Positions 28,786 through 38,839 of a stretch of DNA of 64,000 bases are shown here, in pieces. The translations under genes were made by a program, and so were the position numbers. Each line of letters opens with the position of its first letter. The first letter of the stretch is position 1. The DNA is from Halomonas borealis (GTDB lineage: Bacteria > Pseudomonadota > Gammaproteobacteria > Pseudomonadales > Halomonadaceae), in the NCBI RefSeq assembly GCF_004798905.1, contig NZ_SDMO01000002.1, positions 62,001-126,000 of the forward strand, in the 5' to 3' direction. Under the pieces are notes generated by a model. That model did not search any database, had not been told where the DNA came from, and saw only the letters and a list, made by a program, of their open reading frames with translations.

Positions 28786-30042
28786 TTGTCCGACTCCCAG
28801 ACACCCGCCGGCGGCAGCCTGTGGCGGCGTATCCCGCTGTGGCAGAAGATCCTCGCCGGTTTGGCGCTCGGTGTGCTCACCGGTGCCTTGCTCGGCGAGG
28901 ATGCCAGCCTCTTCAAGCCGCTCGGCGACATCTTCATCAACGCCATCAAGATGCTGATCGTGCCGCTGGTGTTCTCCACGCTGGTGGTCGGCATCACGGC
29001 CATGCGCGACCCGCAGAAGATGGGCCGCATCGGCGCCCGCACCATCCTGCTGTACCTGCTGACCACCGCCTTCGCCATCGCCATCGGCCTGCTCGCCTCC
29101 TGGGTGTTCCAGCCCGGCACGGGACTGGACATGAGCTTCGACTCCGCCGTCGAGCCCAAGGAGGCGCCGGGGCTGACGGAGATCATGGTCGGCCTGGTGC
29201 CCCAGAACCCCATCGATGCGCTGGCCAACGGCAACATCCTGCAGATCATCGTGTTCGCCATCGGGCTCGGTATCTCGCTGACCCTGATCGGGGACAAGGG
29301 TGAGCCGGTGGTGCGCGTCTTCGAAAGCTTCGCCGACGCGATGGTCAAGCTGACCAACATCGTCATGGCCTTCGCGCCGATCGGCGTGTTCGGCCTGATC
29401 GCCCACGTGGCGGGCAGCTACGGCCTCGAGGTCTTGCTGCCGCTGGCCAAGGTGATCGGCGTGGCCTACCTGGCCAGCGCGCTGCACGTGCTGGTGGTCT
29501 ACTCCGGGCTGCTGGCGCTGCTCGGCCGGCTCAACCCGCTACGCTACCTGCAGGGCATCCTCGACGCGCTGGTGGTGGCCTACTCCTCGGCCTCGTCGTC
29601 CGGCACCCTGCCGGTCTCGCTGCGCTGCGCGCGCAATAACCTCGGCGTTTCCGAGGGTGTGTCCGGCTTCGTGCTGCCGGTGGGCGCCACCATCAACATG
29701 GACGGCACCGCCATCTATCAGGGCGTGGTCGCGGTGTTCATCGCCCAGCTGATCGGCGTCGACCTGAGCCTCGCCGACTACGGCATGATCATCGTCACCG
29801 GCACCCTGGCATCGATCGGCACCGCTGGCGTGCCGGGCGCGGGCCTGGTGATGCTGTCCATCGTCATGTCTCAGATCGGCCTGCCGCTGGAGGCCATCGC
29901 GGTGATCGCCGGCATCGATCGCATCCTCGACATGGCACGCACCAGCGTCAACGTGGCCGGTGACCTGATGGTCACCACCCTGGTCGGCAAGAGCGAAGGC
30001 GAGCTGGACGAAAGCGTCTACAACGCCCGCCGCACGAGCTGA
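28786..30042 (+). CDS. Dicarboxylate/amino acid:cation symporter (DAACS family)
   Basis: A 418-residue glutamate/aspartate/C4-dicarboxylate symporter. The re-entrant loop SSASSSGTLPVSLRCARNN (about 265-283) and GATINMDGTAIYQGV (about 302-316) are the substrate- and Na+-binding signatures of the GltPh fold. The start is a TTG at 28786, placed six bases after AAAGGAG (28773-28779); no ATG fits, and MSDSQTPAGGSLWRRIPLWQ reads as a normal family N-terminus. A TAGAAT -10-like box lies at 28723. It stands alone between the binding-protein gene and the C45 hydrolase. Confidence 0.9.
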   Translation: MSDSQTPAGGSLWRRIPLWQKILAGLALGVLTGALLGEDASLFKPLGDIFINAIKMLIVPLVFSTLVVGITAMRDPQKMGRIGARTILLYLLTTAFAIAIGLLASWVFQPGTGLDMSFDSAVEPKEAPGLTEIMVGLVPQNPIDALANGNILQIIVFAIGLGISLTLIGDKGEPVVRVFESFADAMVKLTNIVMAFAPIGVFGLIAHVAGSYGLEVLLPLAKVIGVAYLASALHVLVVYSGLLALLGRLNPLRYLQGILDALVVAYSSASSSGTLPVSLRCARNNLGVSEGVSGFVLPVGATINMDGTAIYQGVVAVFIAQLIGVDLSLADYGMIIVTGTLASIGTAGVPGAGLVMLSIVMSQIGLPLEAIAVIAGIDRILDMARTSVNVAGDLMVTTLVGKSEGELDESVYNARRTS

Positions 30043-30135
30043 TCCCCGGCGCCGGGAGAGCCCTCGAGACACCCCGCCCGGCGCCGCTCCCACCCTGCTA
30101 GGCTGAGTGCATACCCTCTTTCCCTGGAGGTCCGC

Positions 30136-31188
30136 ATGCTCAGCGTCTTCTCCGGCTCCCGTGCCGAGATCGGGGCGGCCCACGGCCGCGCCCATGCCGC
30201 CTTGATCGCCTCGAGCCTCGAGGTCTACGACCGGCTGTTCCACGACTTCGTCGGACTGCGCTGGGCCGAGGCCCGCCGCAGCGCCGAACGCTTCCTGCCG
30301 ATGATCGAGCGTGGCTTCCCGGCGATTCTCGACGAGATGGCCGGCATCGCCCAAGGCGCCGGCCTCGAGCTCGAGGACATCCTGACGCTCAACTGCCGCA
30401 GCGAGATCTCACTGACCCAGGCCAGCGGCGGCTGCACCGCCCTGGCGGCACACCGCGACGGCACCCAGTGGCTGGCCCAGAACTGGGATTGGCGCGGCGA
30501 TCAGCGGCACAACGTGGTGGCCATGGAGCTGCACCCCGATGACGCACCGGCGCTGGTCAGCGTCGGCGAAGCCGGCATGGTGGCCAAGATCGGCCTGAAC
30601 GCCCACGGCGTGGGGGTGTGCCTCAACGCCATTCGCTCACGCACCTGTGGCGAGGGGCTGCCGATCCACGTGGCATTGCGCAAGATTCTCGAGGCCGAAT
30701 CGTTCGACGCGGCAACTCGGGTGGCCACCCACGACCGGGTCTGCTCGCCGGCCCACTTGCTGATCGCCAGCGGCGACGGCCGCGCCGCCGGCTACGAGGT
30801 GCACCCCGGATTGCCCGGCGTGCTGGAACCGCGTGGCGGCACGCTCACCCACAGCAACCACTTGATCGCCGAGGCCGCGACATGCCAGGTGCAGGACTTC
30901 CCCCGCCCGGACTCCGCCCTGCGGCTGTCGCGCATCGAGCGGTTGCTGCACGAGCGGCTGGCGACGAGCGCCGCGCTCGACACCGAGGCCCTGTTCACCA
31001 TGCTGGCCGATCACGACAACGCCCCCTCCGCCATCTGCCGGCACGACGATCCCCAACAACCGGAGGCGGAACGCATGGAGACGCTGTTCGCGGTGGTCAT
31101 GAACCTCCATGAACGACGCCTCACGCTGCGCCACGGCAAGCCCTGTGACAGCGAAGATACCCTCGTGGCGCGGCTCACCCCCGCCTGA
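30136..31188 (+). CDS. C45 family (acyl-CoA:6-APA acyltransferase-like) Ntn hydrolase
   Basis: A 350-residue protein of the C45 peptidase / isopenicillin-N acyltransferase-like family. Ntn hydrolases of this type cleave themselves before a nucleophilic Cys; here Cys100 sits in ASGGCTALA, and the region after it (LAQNWDWRGDQRHNVVAMEL) matches the family. The natural substrate of bacterial members is mostly unknown; acyl-amide hydrolysis or acyl transfer is expected. The start ATG at 30136 follows CTGGAGG. It lies 93 bases after the symporter stop. Confidence 0.82.
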   Translation: MLSVFSGSRAEIGAAHGRAHAALIASSLEVYDRLFHDFVGLRWAEARRSAERFLPMIERGFPAILDEMAGIAQGAGLELEDILTLNCRSEISLTQASGGCTALAAHRDGTQWLAQNWDWRGDQRHNVVAMELHPDDAPALVSVGEAGMVAKIGLNAHGVGVCLNAIRSRTCGEGLPIHVALRKILEAESFDAATRVATHDRVCSPAHLLIASGDGRAAGYEVHPGLPGVLEPRGGTLTHSNHLIAEAATCQVQDFPRPDSALRLSRIERLLHERLATSAALDTEALFTMLADHDNAPSAICRHDDPQQPEAERMETLFAVVMNLHERRLTLRHGKPCDSEDTLVARLTPA

Positions 31189-31241
31189 CCCCCGGCGGCA
31201 AGGCGTGACGAGGCCCGCAGCCGCCCAGGCCTCGATGGCTT

Positions 31242-31496
31242 TCAGCGCCGCCGCCAGGCGCCGAGCCTCGGCGGCTCCTCCAGCTCGCCCTTGAAGTACT
31301 CCTCGGTGGTACGCAGGAAACGTCGCAGGTGCGCGGCGATGGCCTCTTCACGGCGGAACGTGGCAAGCGCCGGATCCTCGTCGTCAGGCGACTCGTGGGA
31401 ATACGCCCAGGCCATGCGTACCGAACCGGCGCTGACGTCGCAAATCTGCAGGACGGGGGCGGCGCCGCGAAACGCCGCCCGGATGTGATGGGCCAT
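31242..31496 (-). CDS. Small hypothetical protein behind a Fur-like box
   Basis: An 84-residue protein I do not recognise. It begins MAHHIRAAFRGAAPVLQICD at 31496 behind GAGGG and ends in an Arg/Trp-rich tail (LGAWRRR). It has no membrane segment or signal. The AT-rich stretch immediately upstream contains a Fur-type inverted repeat at 31523-31537, so expression may respond to iron. A longer frame from 31544 would run through that box and is rejected. Confidence 0.55.
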   Translation of the reverse strand: MAHHIRAAFRGAAPVLQICDVSAGSVRMAWAYSHESPDDEDPALATFRREEAIAAHLRRFLRTTEEYFKGELEEPPRLGAWRRR

Positions 31497-31522
31497 GTCA
31501 CCCTCCCGATAGTGGCTATTAA

Positions 31523-31537
31523 TAATAACGATTATCA
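31523..31537. promoter_or_regulatory. Fur-box-like inverted repeat
   Basis: On the minus strand TGATAATCGTTATTA matches the Fur 7-1-7 core TGATAAT-N-ATTATCA at 12 of 14 positions. It lies about 27 bases upstream of the 84-residue gene in an unusually AT-rich stretch. Confidence 0.5.
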
Positions 31538-31568
31538 ATTGCAAATATCGGCATTGTCGGCCCTCCTG

Positions 31569-32156
31569 TCAAGCCGCCAGCGCCTCCTCCACCAAGCGCC
31601 GCGCCTCATCGCTCATCGGCAGCTTCAGGGCCAGCGCGTGAGCCCGGGGCGACATCTTCTTCCAGGTCTTCTGCACGATGCGGATCAGGTGGTCATGATC
31701 GACCTGCCTCGAGAAATCGCCGAAGTAATGCTCCAGGAACACCAGGCAGGCGCAGTCCTCCACCGCCTGCGTGCCCTCATCACGGCCCAGGCCCTGCTTA
31801 CGGATCATCGCCGCCACGCGCTCGGCGTCTTCCTCCGCATAGCCGGCCTCGCGCATCAACGCCGCCGTCGTCTCGCCGGCGCGCTTGCCCTGATCGCGCC
31901 GCCAGGTGAGATACCCCACCCGGCCCTCCGGGTAGTCGCCGCGCGGCACCTGCCAGCGTTGCAGGTGCTGGCCGCGCACCGCCAGCCGCACCAGCTCGTC
32001 CGGCGCCTCGTCGAGCGCATCCAGCCAGCCGCTCATGCGCCCCGCATGCCACAGTTCCAGCGGCTGCACCTCGCCCCCCGCCTCCGTTCGGCGAGGGTCC
32101 TCTGCGTGCAGGGCATCCAGGGCGGCCAGCACCTTCTCATAGGGGGTCTTGTTCAC
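31569..32156 (-). CDS. DUF4202 family protein
   Basis: A 195-residue soluble protein resembling DUF4202 proteins of unknown function. It is mostly helical, with conserved-looking stretches such as LELWHAGRMSGWLDALDEA (about 37-55), EDCACLVFLEHYFGDFSRQV (about 132-151) and VDHDHLIRIVQKTWKKMSP. The His/Asp positions may form a metal site of the HD type, which is inference. I chose the GTG at 32156 because GAGGAG lies seven bases upstream; the ATG at 32171 would overlap that ribosome site. It is a single gene with no obvious operon partner. Confidence 0.7.
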   Translation of the reverse strand: MNKTPYEKVLAALDALHAEDPRRTEAGGEVQPLELWHAGRMSGWLDALDEAPDELVRLAVRGQHLQRWQVPRGDYPEGRVGYLTWRRDQGKRAGETTAALMREAGYAEEDAERVAAMIRKQGLGRDEGTQAVEDCACLVFLEHYFGDFSRQVDHDHLIRIVQKTWKKMSPRAHALALKLPMSDEARRLVEEALAA

Positions 32157-32305
32157 GGGTGTTCTCCTCATCGTCTCTGTCCTGTCATCTCCCCCATGTA
32201 AGCATGTCGAGACGACGCTGACAGCCGGCCAGGCACGAAGCCATGTTTGCCAGCCGGGCCGCCGGACGTTACGTTATTGCACGAACATTCAATAAAAGGA
32301 CGCCC

Positions 32306-33229
32306 ATGAACACCGCCATTCGATGCTCGCTCGCCACCCTGGCCCTGGGGCTCACCGCCCCGCTCGCGGCCCAGGCCGACGCCCTCGAGCAGCAGCTCGA
32401 CGACCTTCAGGACTTCCAGATCATCGCCCACCGCGGGGCCAGCGGCCACGCGCCGGAACACACCTGGCCGAGTTACGAGAAGGCGCGCGAGATGGGCGCC
32501 GACTACCTCGAGCTGGACCTGCACATGAGCGCCGACGGCGAACTGATGGTGATCCACGACGACACCCTGGACCGCACCACCGACGGCACGGGCCAGGTGA
32601 AGGCCCACACCCTGGCCGAGCTCAAGGCGCTGGATGTGGGCGGCTGGTTCAACCAGGCCCACCCCGAACGGGCCGACGAAGCCTTCACCGGCGCCCGGAT
32701 GCTGACCCTCGACGAGGTGATCGACCGCTACGGCACCGACGTACGCTACTACATCGAGACCAAGTCGCCCGAGCGCTACCCCGAGTTACAGCACTCGCTG
32801 GTCGAGACCCTCGAGGCCGAGGGGCTGGTCGAGTCCGGCTCGGTGGCCATCCAATCGTTCAGCCAGGACAGCCTGCGGCAGATCCACGACCTCAACGCCG
32901 ATATCCCGCTGGTGCAGCTGGTGTGGTACTCCCCCACCGAAGACGGCAACGGCCTGACCGAATGGACCGGCGTGACCCCGCCGCCCGCCGAGATCAGCGA
33001 CGCCGACCTCCAGGCCATCGCCGACTACGCCGTGGGCATCGGCCCCAACGTCGTCTATGACGGCGAAGACGTCATCGACGCCGGCTTCGTGGAGCAGGCC
33101 CACGACAACGGGCTGCTGGTGCACCCCTACACCATCAACGACCCCGAGCAGATGCAACGCCTGCTCGACTGGGGCGTAGACGGCATGTTCACCAACTTCC
33201 CGGATCGGTTAAGCGAGCTGGTAGAGTAA
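32306..33229 (+). CDS. Glycerophosphodiester phosphodiesterase, exported
   Basis: A 307-residue GDPD-family enzyme with a TIM-barrel fold. A signal peptide (MNTAIRCSLATLALGLTAPL, cleavage after AQA near residue 24) sends it to the periplasm, where it would split glycerophosphodiesters into glycerol-3-phosphate and an alcohol. Catalytic residues are visible: His42 in IIAHRGASGHAPEHT, Glu69/Asp71 in YLELDLHMS and His84 in VIHDDTLDRT. The start ATG at 32306 follows AAAAGGA. The single gene precedes the distal end of the CRISPR array. Confidence 0.9.
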   Translation: MNTAIRCSLATLALGLTAPLAAQADALEQQLDDLQDFQIIAHRGASGHAPEHTWPSYEKAREMGADYLELDLHMSADGELMVIHDDTLDRTTDGTGQVKAHTLAELKALDVGGWFNQAHPERADEAFTGARMLTLDEVIDRYGTDVRYYIETKSPERYPELQHSLVETLEAEGLVESGSVAIQSFSQDSLRQIHDLNADIPLVQLVWYSPTEDGNGLTEWTGVTPPPAEISDADLQAIADYAVGIGPNVVYDGEDVIDAGFVEQAHDNGLLVHPYTINDPEQMQRLLDWGVDGMFTNFPDRLSELVE

Positions 33230-33258
33230 GGCGCTTCAGAATCCAGTGAGTTCAGTTG

Positions 33259-36033
33259 GTTAGCTCCCCCGCATCTGCGGGGACCGGTTAAAGCGATCCT
33301 CAATCAGCGTAGCGGTGGACGGGTTATCCCCGCGTCTGCGGGGACCGGTGCTGCTGGCCCGCTAAACGGCCGGTAACCCGCAGGTTATCCCCGCGTCTGC
33401 GGGGACCGGTGGGCAAGATTGCGCCCGCTGCGGGCGGTGCTCGGGTTATCCCCGCGCCTGCGGGGACCAGAGCATCTCTCGCCAGAAGACGTCCTCGGTC
33501 ACCGGGTTATCCCCGCGCCTGCGGGGACCAGCGATTCACCTCGACCAGCTCTTTCTTGAAGGGCGGGTTATCCCCGCGCCTGCGGGGACCAGTTTTTTTC
33601 CACTTTTATCTAGCGCGGCTACTTCGGGTTATCCCCGCGCCTGCGGGGACCAGTAGAAACCAGGCATGTAGCCCTCAGAAGGAGTCGGGTTATCCCCGCG
33701 CCTGCGGGGACCAGGTTTGGAGTGCTTTAACCATAATTGACACATTCGGGTTATCCCCGCGCCTGCGGGGACCAGTTGGACCTACACCGGGCGCAATCTC
33801 TACACATCGGGTTATCCCCGCGCCTGCGGGGACCAGCTCCACAGGCTCGACAGGATCATGCGCCCGAACGGGTTATCCCCGCGCCTGCGGGGACCAGCAT
33901 CTATCGATCAGGCACCGGCCTGTCTACGCCGGGTTATCCCCGCGCCTGCGGGGACCAGTTCTGCGTAAGCAAGCAGAGGGATGTCGCTGACGGGTTATCC
34001 CCGCGCCTGCGGGGACCAGAACACGATGCGGGCCCAGATGGCGCGAGAGTCCGGGTTATCCCCGCGCCTGCGGGGACCAGTTCGCCGAGGCCATTGAGGC
34101 GGGTCGAACAGCAGGGTTATCCCCGCGCCTGCGGGGACCAGAGCGTCTCCGCGGGCGAGGCGCTGACCGGCTCCGGGTTATCCCCGCGCCTGCGGGGACC
34201 AGACCTACACCCAAATTGATGGCTTTCTTGAGGGCGGGTTATCCCCGCGCCTGCGGGGACCAGGAATACGGGGCTGCTCCTCTCATCCTGGTTCCCGGGT
34301 TATCCCCGCGCCTGCGGGGACCAGATGCGCCACGCCGGTGCCATCACTGTGCTGAACGGGTTATCCCCGCGCCTGCGGGGACCAGTCGGCGGGATTGAGG
34401 TTTTTCATGGAGCGAGACGGGTTATCCCCGCGCCTGCGGGGACCAGGGCGTCAACGGTGCCCGTGTCATGGGTATGTGCGGGTTATCCCCGCGCCTGCGG
34501 GGACCAGTTCGCTGCCCTGGTCATCACCCCCCGCACGATCGGGTTATCCCCGCGCCTGCGGGGACCAGTTTGCGGGTCTGAAGCCAAGCCATCGTGGAGC
34601 CGGGTTATCCCCGCGCCTGCGGGGACCAGAGCCCCGTCGCAAATCTCAAGCACCCAATCACCGGGTTATCCCCGCGCCTGCGGGGACCAGGCCAGGGGCG
34701 CAAATCCAGATAGCACATTCGTCGGGTTATCCCCGCGCCTGCGGGGACCAGTTTTCCCCGCCTATCGCTCGCCCAGCTAACCGCGGGTTATCCCCGCGCC
34801 TGCGGGGACCAGCGCGTCAGCGCCCAGGCGTCGCCGCTGTGAGACGGGTTATCCCCGCGCCTGCGGGGACCAGCGAACCACATCGGCCAGGGTGTCGACC
34901 ACCATCGGGTTATCCCCGCGCCTGCGGGGACCAGATCGCCGGAGCTGCGGCAGGCGGGATGTACCACGGGTTATCCCCGCGCCTGCGGGGACCAGCCCAC
35001 CACCTGCCCCCTGGTGGCCGGCACATACGGGTTATCCCCGCGCCTGCGGGGACCAGTCCACCATCTGCTCGTGAATCTGCTCCAGCAGCGGGTTATCCCC
35101 GCGCCTGCGGGGACCAGAGAACGCGGCGACCGAAGGGGCGAATATCTACCGGGTTATCCCCGCGCCTGCGGGGACCAGGCGAGGTGCTACAGAAGAGCCG
35201 CCTAATCAAGACGGGTTATCCCCGCGCCTGCGGGGACCAGGTCGGCCAACCAGGCGCTGGCCACCTGAATGCCGGGTTATCCCCGCGCCTGCGGGGACCA
35301 GCCGGTGATCTCCGACATGGCCATCAACACCTGCGGGTTATCCCCGCGCCTGCGGGGACCAGCTCATCATGGGCTTCGACGCATCCCTTGGAGGCGGGTT
35401 ATCCCCGCGCCTGCGGGGACCAGAGGCCGACCAAGGCCGTGTCGGGATATTGCAGCGGGTTATCCCCGCGCCTGCGGGGACCAGTTCATCTTGGTGCCCG
35501 GGTAGAACACCGGAACCGGGTTATCCCCGCGCCTGCGGGGACCAGGCATGGCGGGCGAGGTCGATAGCGCGCGGTATCGGGTTATCCCCGCGCCTGCGGG
35601 GACCAGGCGATGAACTGACGAGCAATCAATTGATACAGCGGGTTATCCCCGCGCCTGCGGGGACCAGTCTAGCGAAATCGCGTTAGCCAATTCTTCACGC
35701 GGGTTATCCCCGCGCCTGCGGGGACCAGCGGTAAACATCGTCAGGATTATAACGCACAGTCGGGTTATCCCCGCGCCTGCGGGGACCAGAAATTGCGGAT
35801 CGACTCGGCATAGAGCGTGAACGGGTTATCCCCGCGCCTGCGGGGACCAGTGATGGGCTCGAGGCTACCGCGACGGTCAGCACGGGTTATCCCCGCGCCT
35901 GCGGGGACCAGAAGGCAATGGCCGCATTCACCCTTTCGGAGCACGGGTTATCCCCGCGCCTGCGGGGACCAGTCGCCGGATTATCTGTTAAAACCTTCTC
36001 ATCGCGGGTTATCCCCGCGCCTGCGGGGACCAG
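33259..36033 (-). CRISPR. Type I-E CRISPR array, 46 repeats and 45 spacers
   Basis: Repeats are 29 nt at a 61-nt period (32-nt spacers). One spacer is 33 nt (35179-35211). In the transcribed (minus) sense each repeat has a CCCCGC/GCGGGG stem with an AGGC loop and ends ATAACCCG, the 8-nt crRNA handle, as in E. coli-type I-E repeats. Forty-three repeats from 33442 to 36033 are essentially identical (one has A for C at the edge, 34113). The three at 33259, 33320 and 33381 are diverged, the first heavily, marking the leader-distal end. The leader lies at 36034-36143 next to cas2. The long array and near-identical repeats suggest recent or ongoing activity. Confidence 0.98.
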
Positions 36034-36143
36034 ACTAATCGTAGTCGATTGTTTCTCATACACAAAATCGCCGGCGGAAATTCCACCGGCGATTTTGCTC
36101 ATTAATTGATCAATCTAAATTTTTAAAGAGCGAGTAATATCAG
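36034..36143 (-). promoter_or_regulatory. CRISPR leader
   Basis: This AT-rich 110-base stretch between cas2 and the first perfect repeat is the expected leader, holding the array promoter and integration signals. It contains a strong hairpin (36064-36096) and an ATCAA-containing AT tract (about 36108-36124) that could be a degenerate IHF site. IHF binding is inferred from E. coli I-E integration and is not proven here. Confidence 0.75.
36064..36096. terminator. Hairpin with flanking A/T runs between cas2 and the array
   Basis: AAAATCGCCGG and CCGGCGATTTT (11-bp perfect stem, 11-base loop) form a symmetric terminator-like structure. It could stop cas operon transcripts before the array or define the leader boundary. 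Confidence 0.6.
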
Positions 36144-37359
<1,216 letters not shown>

Positions 37360-37385
37360 CTCGGCCTCCTTGCAAGAGCCCTGCC

Positions 37386-38078
37386 CTATGGGCGGCGCAG
37401 CATCATCAAGCCACAGCCGAAGGCCTTGGCCCGCCCCACCCCGTGAGCGAGGGTCTCGATCAGCCGCCCTGAATCGGTGACCTCCAGCAGCCCCTCGTAG
37501 TCCACGCTGGAGAACTGGATAGCCTCGCTCCGCCCGGGCTTCTTCAGGGTGTGCTGCCGATAAGTCCCCACCTCCGGCGGCACCGGTAGATGAAACCCGC
37601 TCGCTTCGGCGCGGGTCGCCAACCAATCGCGGGCCGCCTGATCCATCGCCTGTACGCATTCGGCACCGGTGCGCTGCCCGGGCGGGAAGGGTTTCTTTGC
37701 CGCCATCAGTACGTCGGCACGCTGCCCACGCTTGCCCGCCACCGACTTCGCCACCGTGGGATTGGCCCGAAGCCGGAAAGCCAAGCGGTCGCCGGCGGCC
37801 AGCGCCGGGGCGAAGGGCTTGCACTGTACCTCGAACAGGTCCGACGCCGCGTTGGGTTCGCGATCGGAGAGCACATAGAACAACGGCAACCCCTTGGGCG
37901 CCTGCCCGGCCTCGCCTTCCTCCATCTCCTGGCGAAACAGGAAGGGGCGCGCGCCCTCATGGTCGGGAAACAGTCGCCATAGCAACTGGTGGGCTCCGTA
38001 GGCGCCGCCGCCCATGATCTCGAATAGAGTCTCGCGGGACAGCCCGTTGAGGTCGACTCGCACGCGTGAAAGATACAT
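37386..38078 (-). CDS. cas6e: Cascade subunit Cas6e (crRNA endonuclease)
   Basis: A 230-residue RNase that cuts the repeat transcript at the base of the hairpin and stays bound to the 3' end of crRNA. His30 in GGGAYGAHQLLWRLF is a good candidate for the catalytic His, and the glycine-rich loop GVGRAKAFGCGLMML near the C-terminus binds RNA. It overlaps the cas5 stop by one base (TGATG). Confidence 0.95.
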   Translation of the reverse strand: MYLSRVRVDLNGLSRETLFEIMGGGAYGAHQLLWRLFPDHEGARPFLFRQEMEEGEAGQAPKGLPLFYVLSDREPNAASDLFEVQCKPFAPALAAGDRLAFRLRANPTVAKSVAGKRGQRADVLMAAKKPFPPGQRTGAECVQAMDQAARDWLATRAEASGFHLPVPPEVGTYRQHTLKKPGRSEAIQFSSVDYEGLLEVTDSGRLIETLAHGVGRAKAFGCGLMMLRRP

Positions 38079-38830
38079 CAGCGTTCCTCCCTATAAGGCT
38101 CATCACGGGACAAGCGTCGGTGCTCGGCGCGCGGCCCGAACTGCCAGCGGCGGCGATTGAGCGGTTGATCCCAGACAACGCTGGACTCCACGCCGTGGGC
38201 TTCGCCATCGAGCCTCTGGGCATCACCCTCCCAGGCATACATCACGTCACCGGGCAGCCGTAAGGCTCGCTTCTCGCCGGGGACGACTTCCTCGAACTCG
38301 CTATCCAGGGCAATACGCAGATGCGCGACCGTGACACGCTGTGGCGCCAGCGGCGCCGCCAAGGGGCAGGACTTGCGCCCGAGATACAGCATGAAGCGGG
38401 GGCGCTCGAGGGCGGCCTGTAGGGCCTCCATCGAGATCGACGCCGCCGCGGTGGCCCATATCGCAACGGTCCACAAGCCGTCACAGCGATAGTCACGGCT
38501 GGAGAGGATGGTATTGATCGCCTTGCGTGGCGCGCTCAGCTCATCGCGACGCGTGCGGTAGCTCAGCCCCTTCTGCGTCGAGGGGACCTGGGCGGTGTGA
38601 TAGTCGCGCAACAGGGTGCCGGGCGAGCGCTGCTTGACGGCGATGCTCACGCTGTCGCCCAGCGCCTGCTGACCGGCATCGTCGTCGCGCCGAATGCCCA
38701 GCGCCGCTCCCAGCAGCCCGAGGATCGCGCCGCGCCCAGGGTGAGTGGCGGTGGGGCGCGTCTCGCCCACCGCCGCCTCGCCCCAGCTGGCGAGCGGCGC
38801 ATAGAGCCGAAAGACCAGATATTCCGTCAT
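38078..38830 (-). CDS. cas5e: Cascade subunit Cas5e
   Basis: A 250-residue Cas5 RAMP that holds the 5' handle of the crRNA and contacts Cas8e. The N-terminus MTEYLVFRLYAPLASWGEAA and the following ETRPTATHPGRGAILGLLGA (about 23-42) are typical of CasD. It lies nine bases after cas7 and overlaps cas6e, which matches the cse2-cas7-cas5-cas6e-cas1-cas2 order of I-E loci. Confidence 0.96.
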   Translation of the reverse strand: MTEYLVFRLYAPLASWGEAAVGETRPTATHPGRGAILGLLGAALGIRRDDDAGQQALGDSVSIAVKQRSPGTLLRDYHTAQVPSTQKGLSYRTRRDELSAPRKAINTILSSRDYRCDGLWTVAIWATAAASISMEALQAALERPRFMLYLGRKSCPLAAPLAPQRVTVAHLRIALDSEFEEVVPGEKRALRLPGDVMYAWEGDAQRLDGEAHGVESSVVWDQPLNRRRWQFGPRAEHRRLSRDEPYREER

Positions 38831-38839
38831 GTCGGCTCC

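Noticed and set aside
32168..32220. Possible Pho box upstream of the glycerophosphodiesterase (CTGTCAT)
   Set aside because: Only one clear half-site is present, with no second repeat at the 11-base spacing required.
33409..36109. Several plus-strand open frames rich in SPRLRGP and YPRACGDQ motifs
   Set aside because: They are translations of the CRISPR repeat in different frames; the 61-base period and spacer variation exclude genes.
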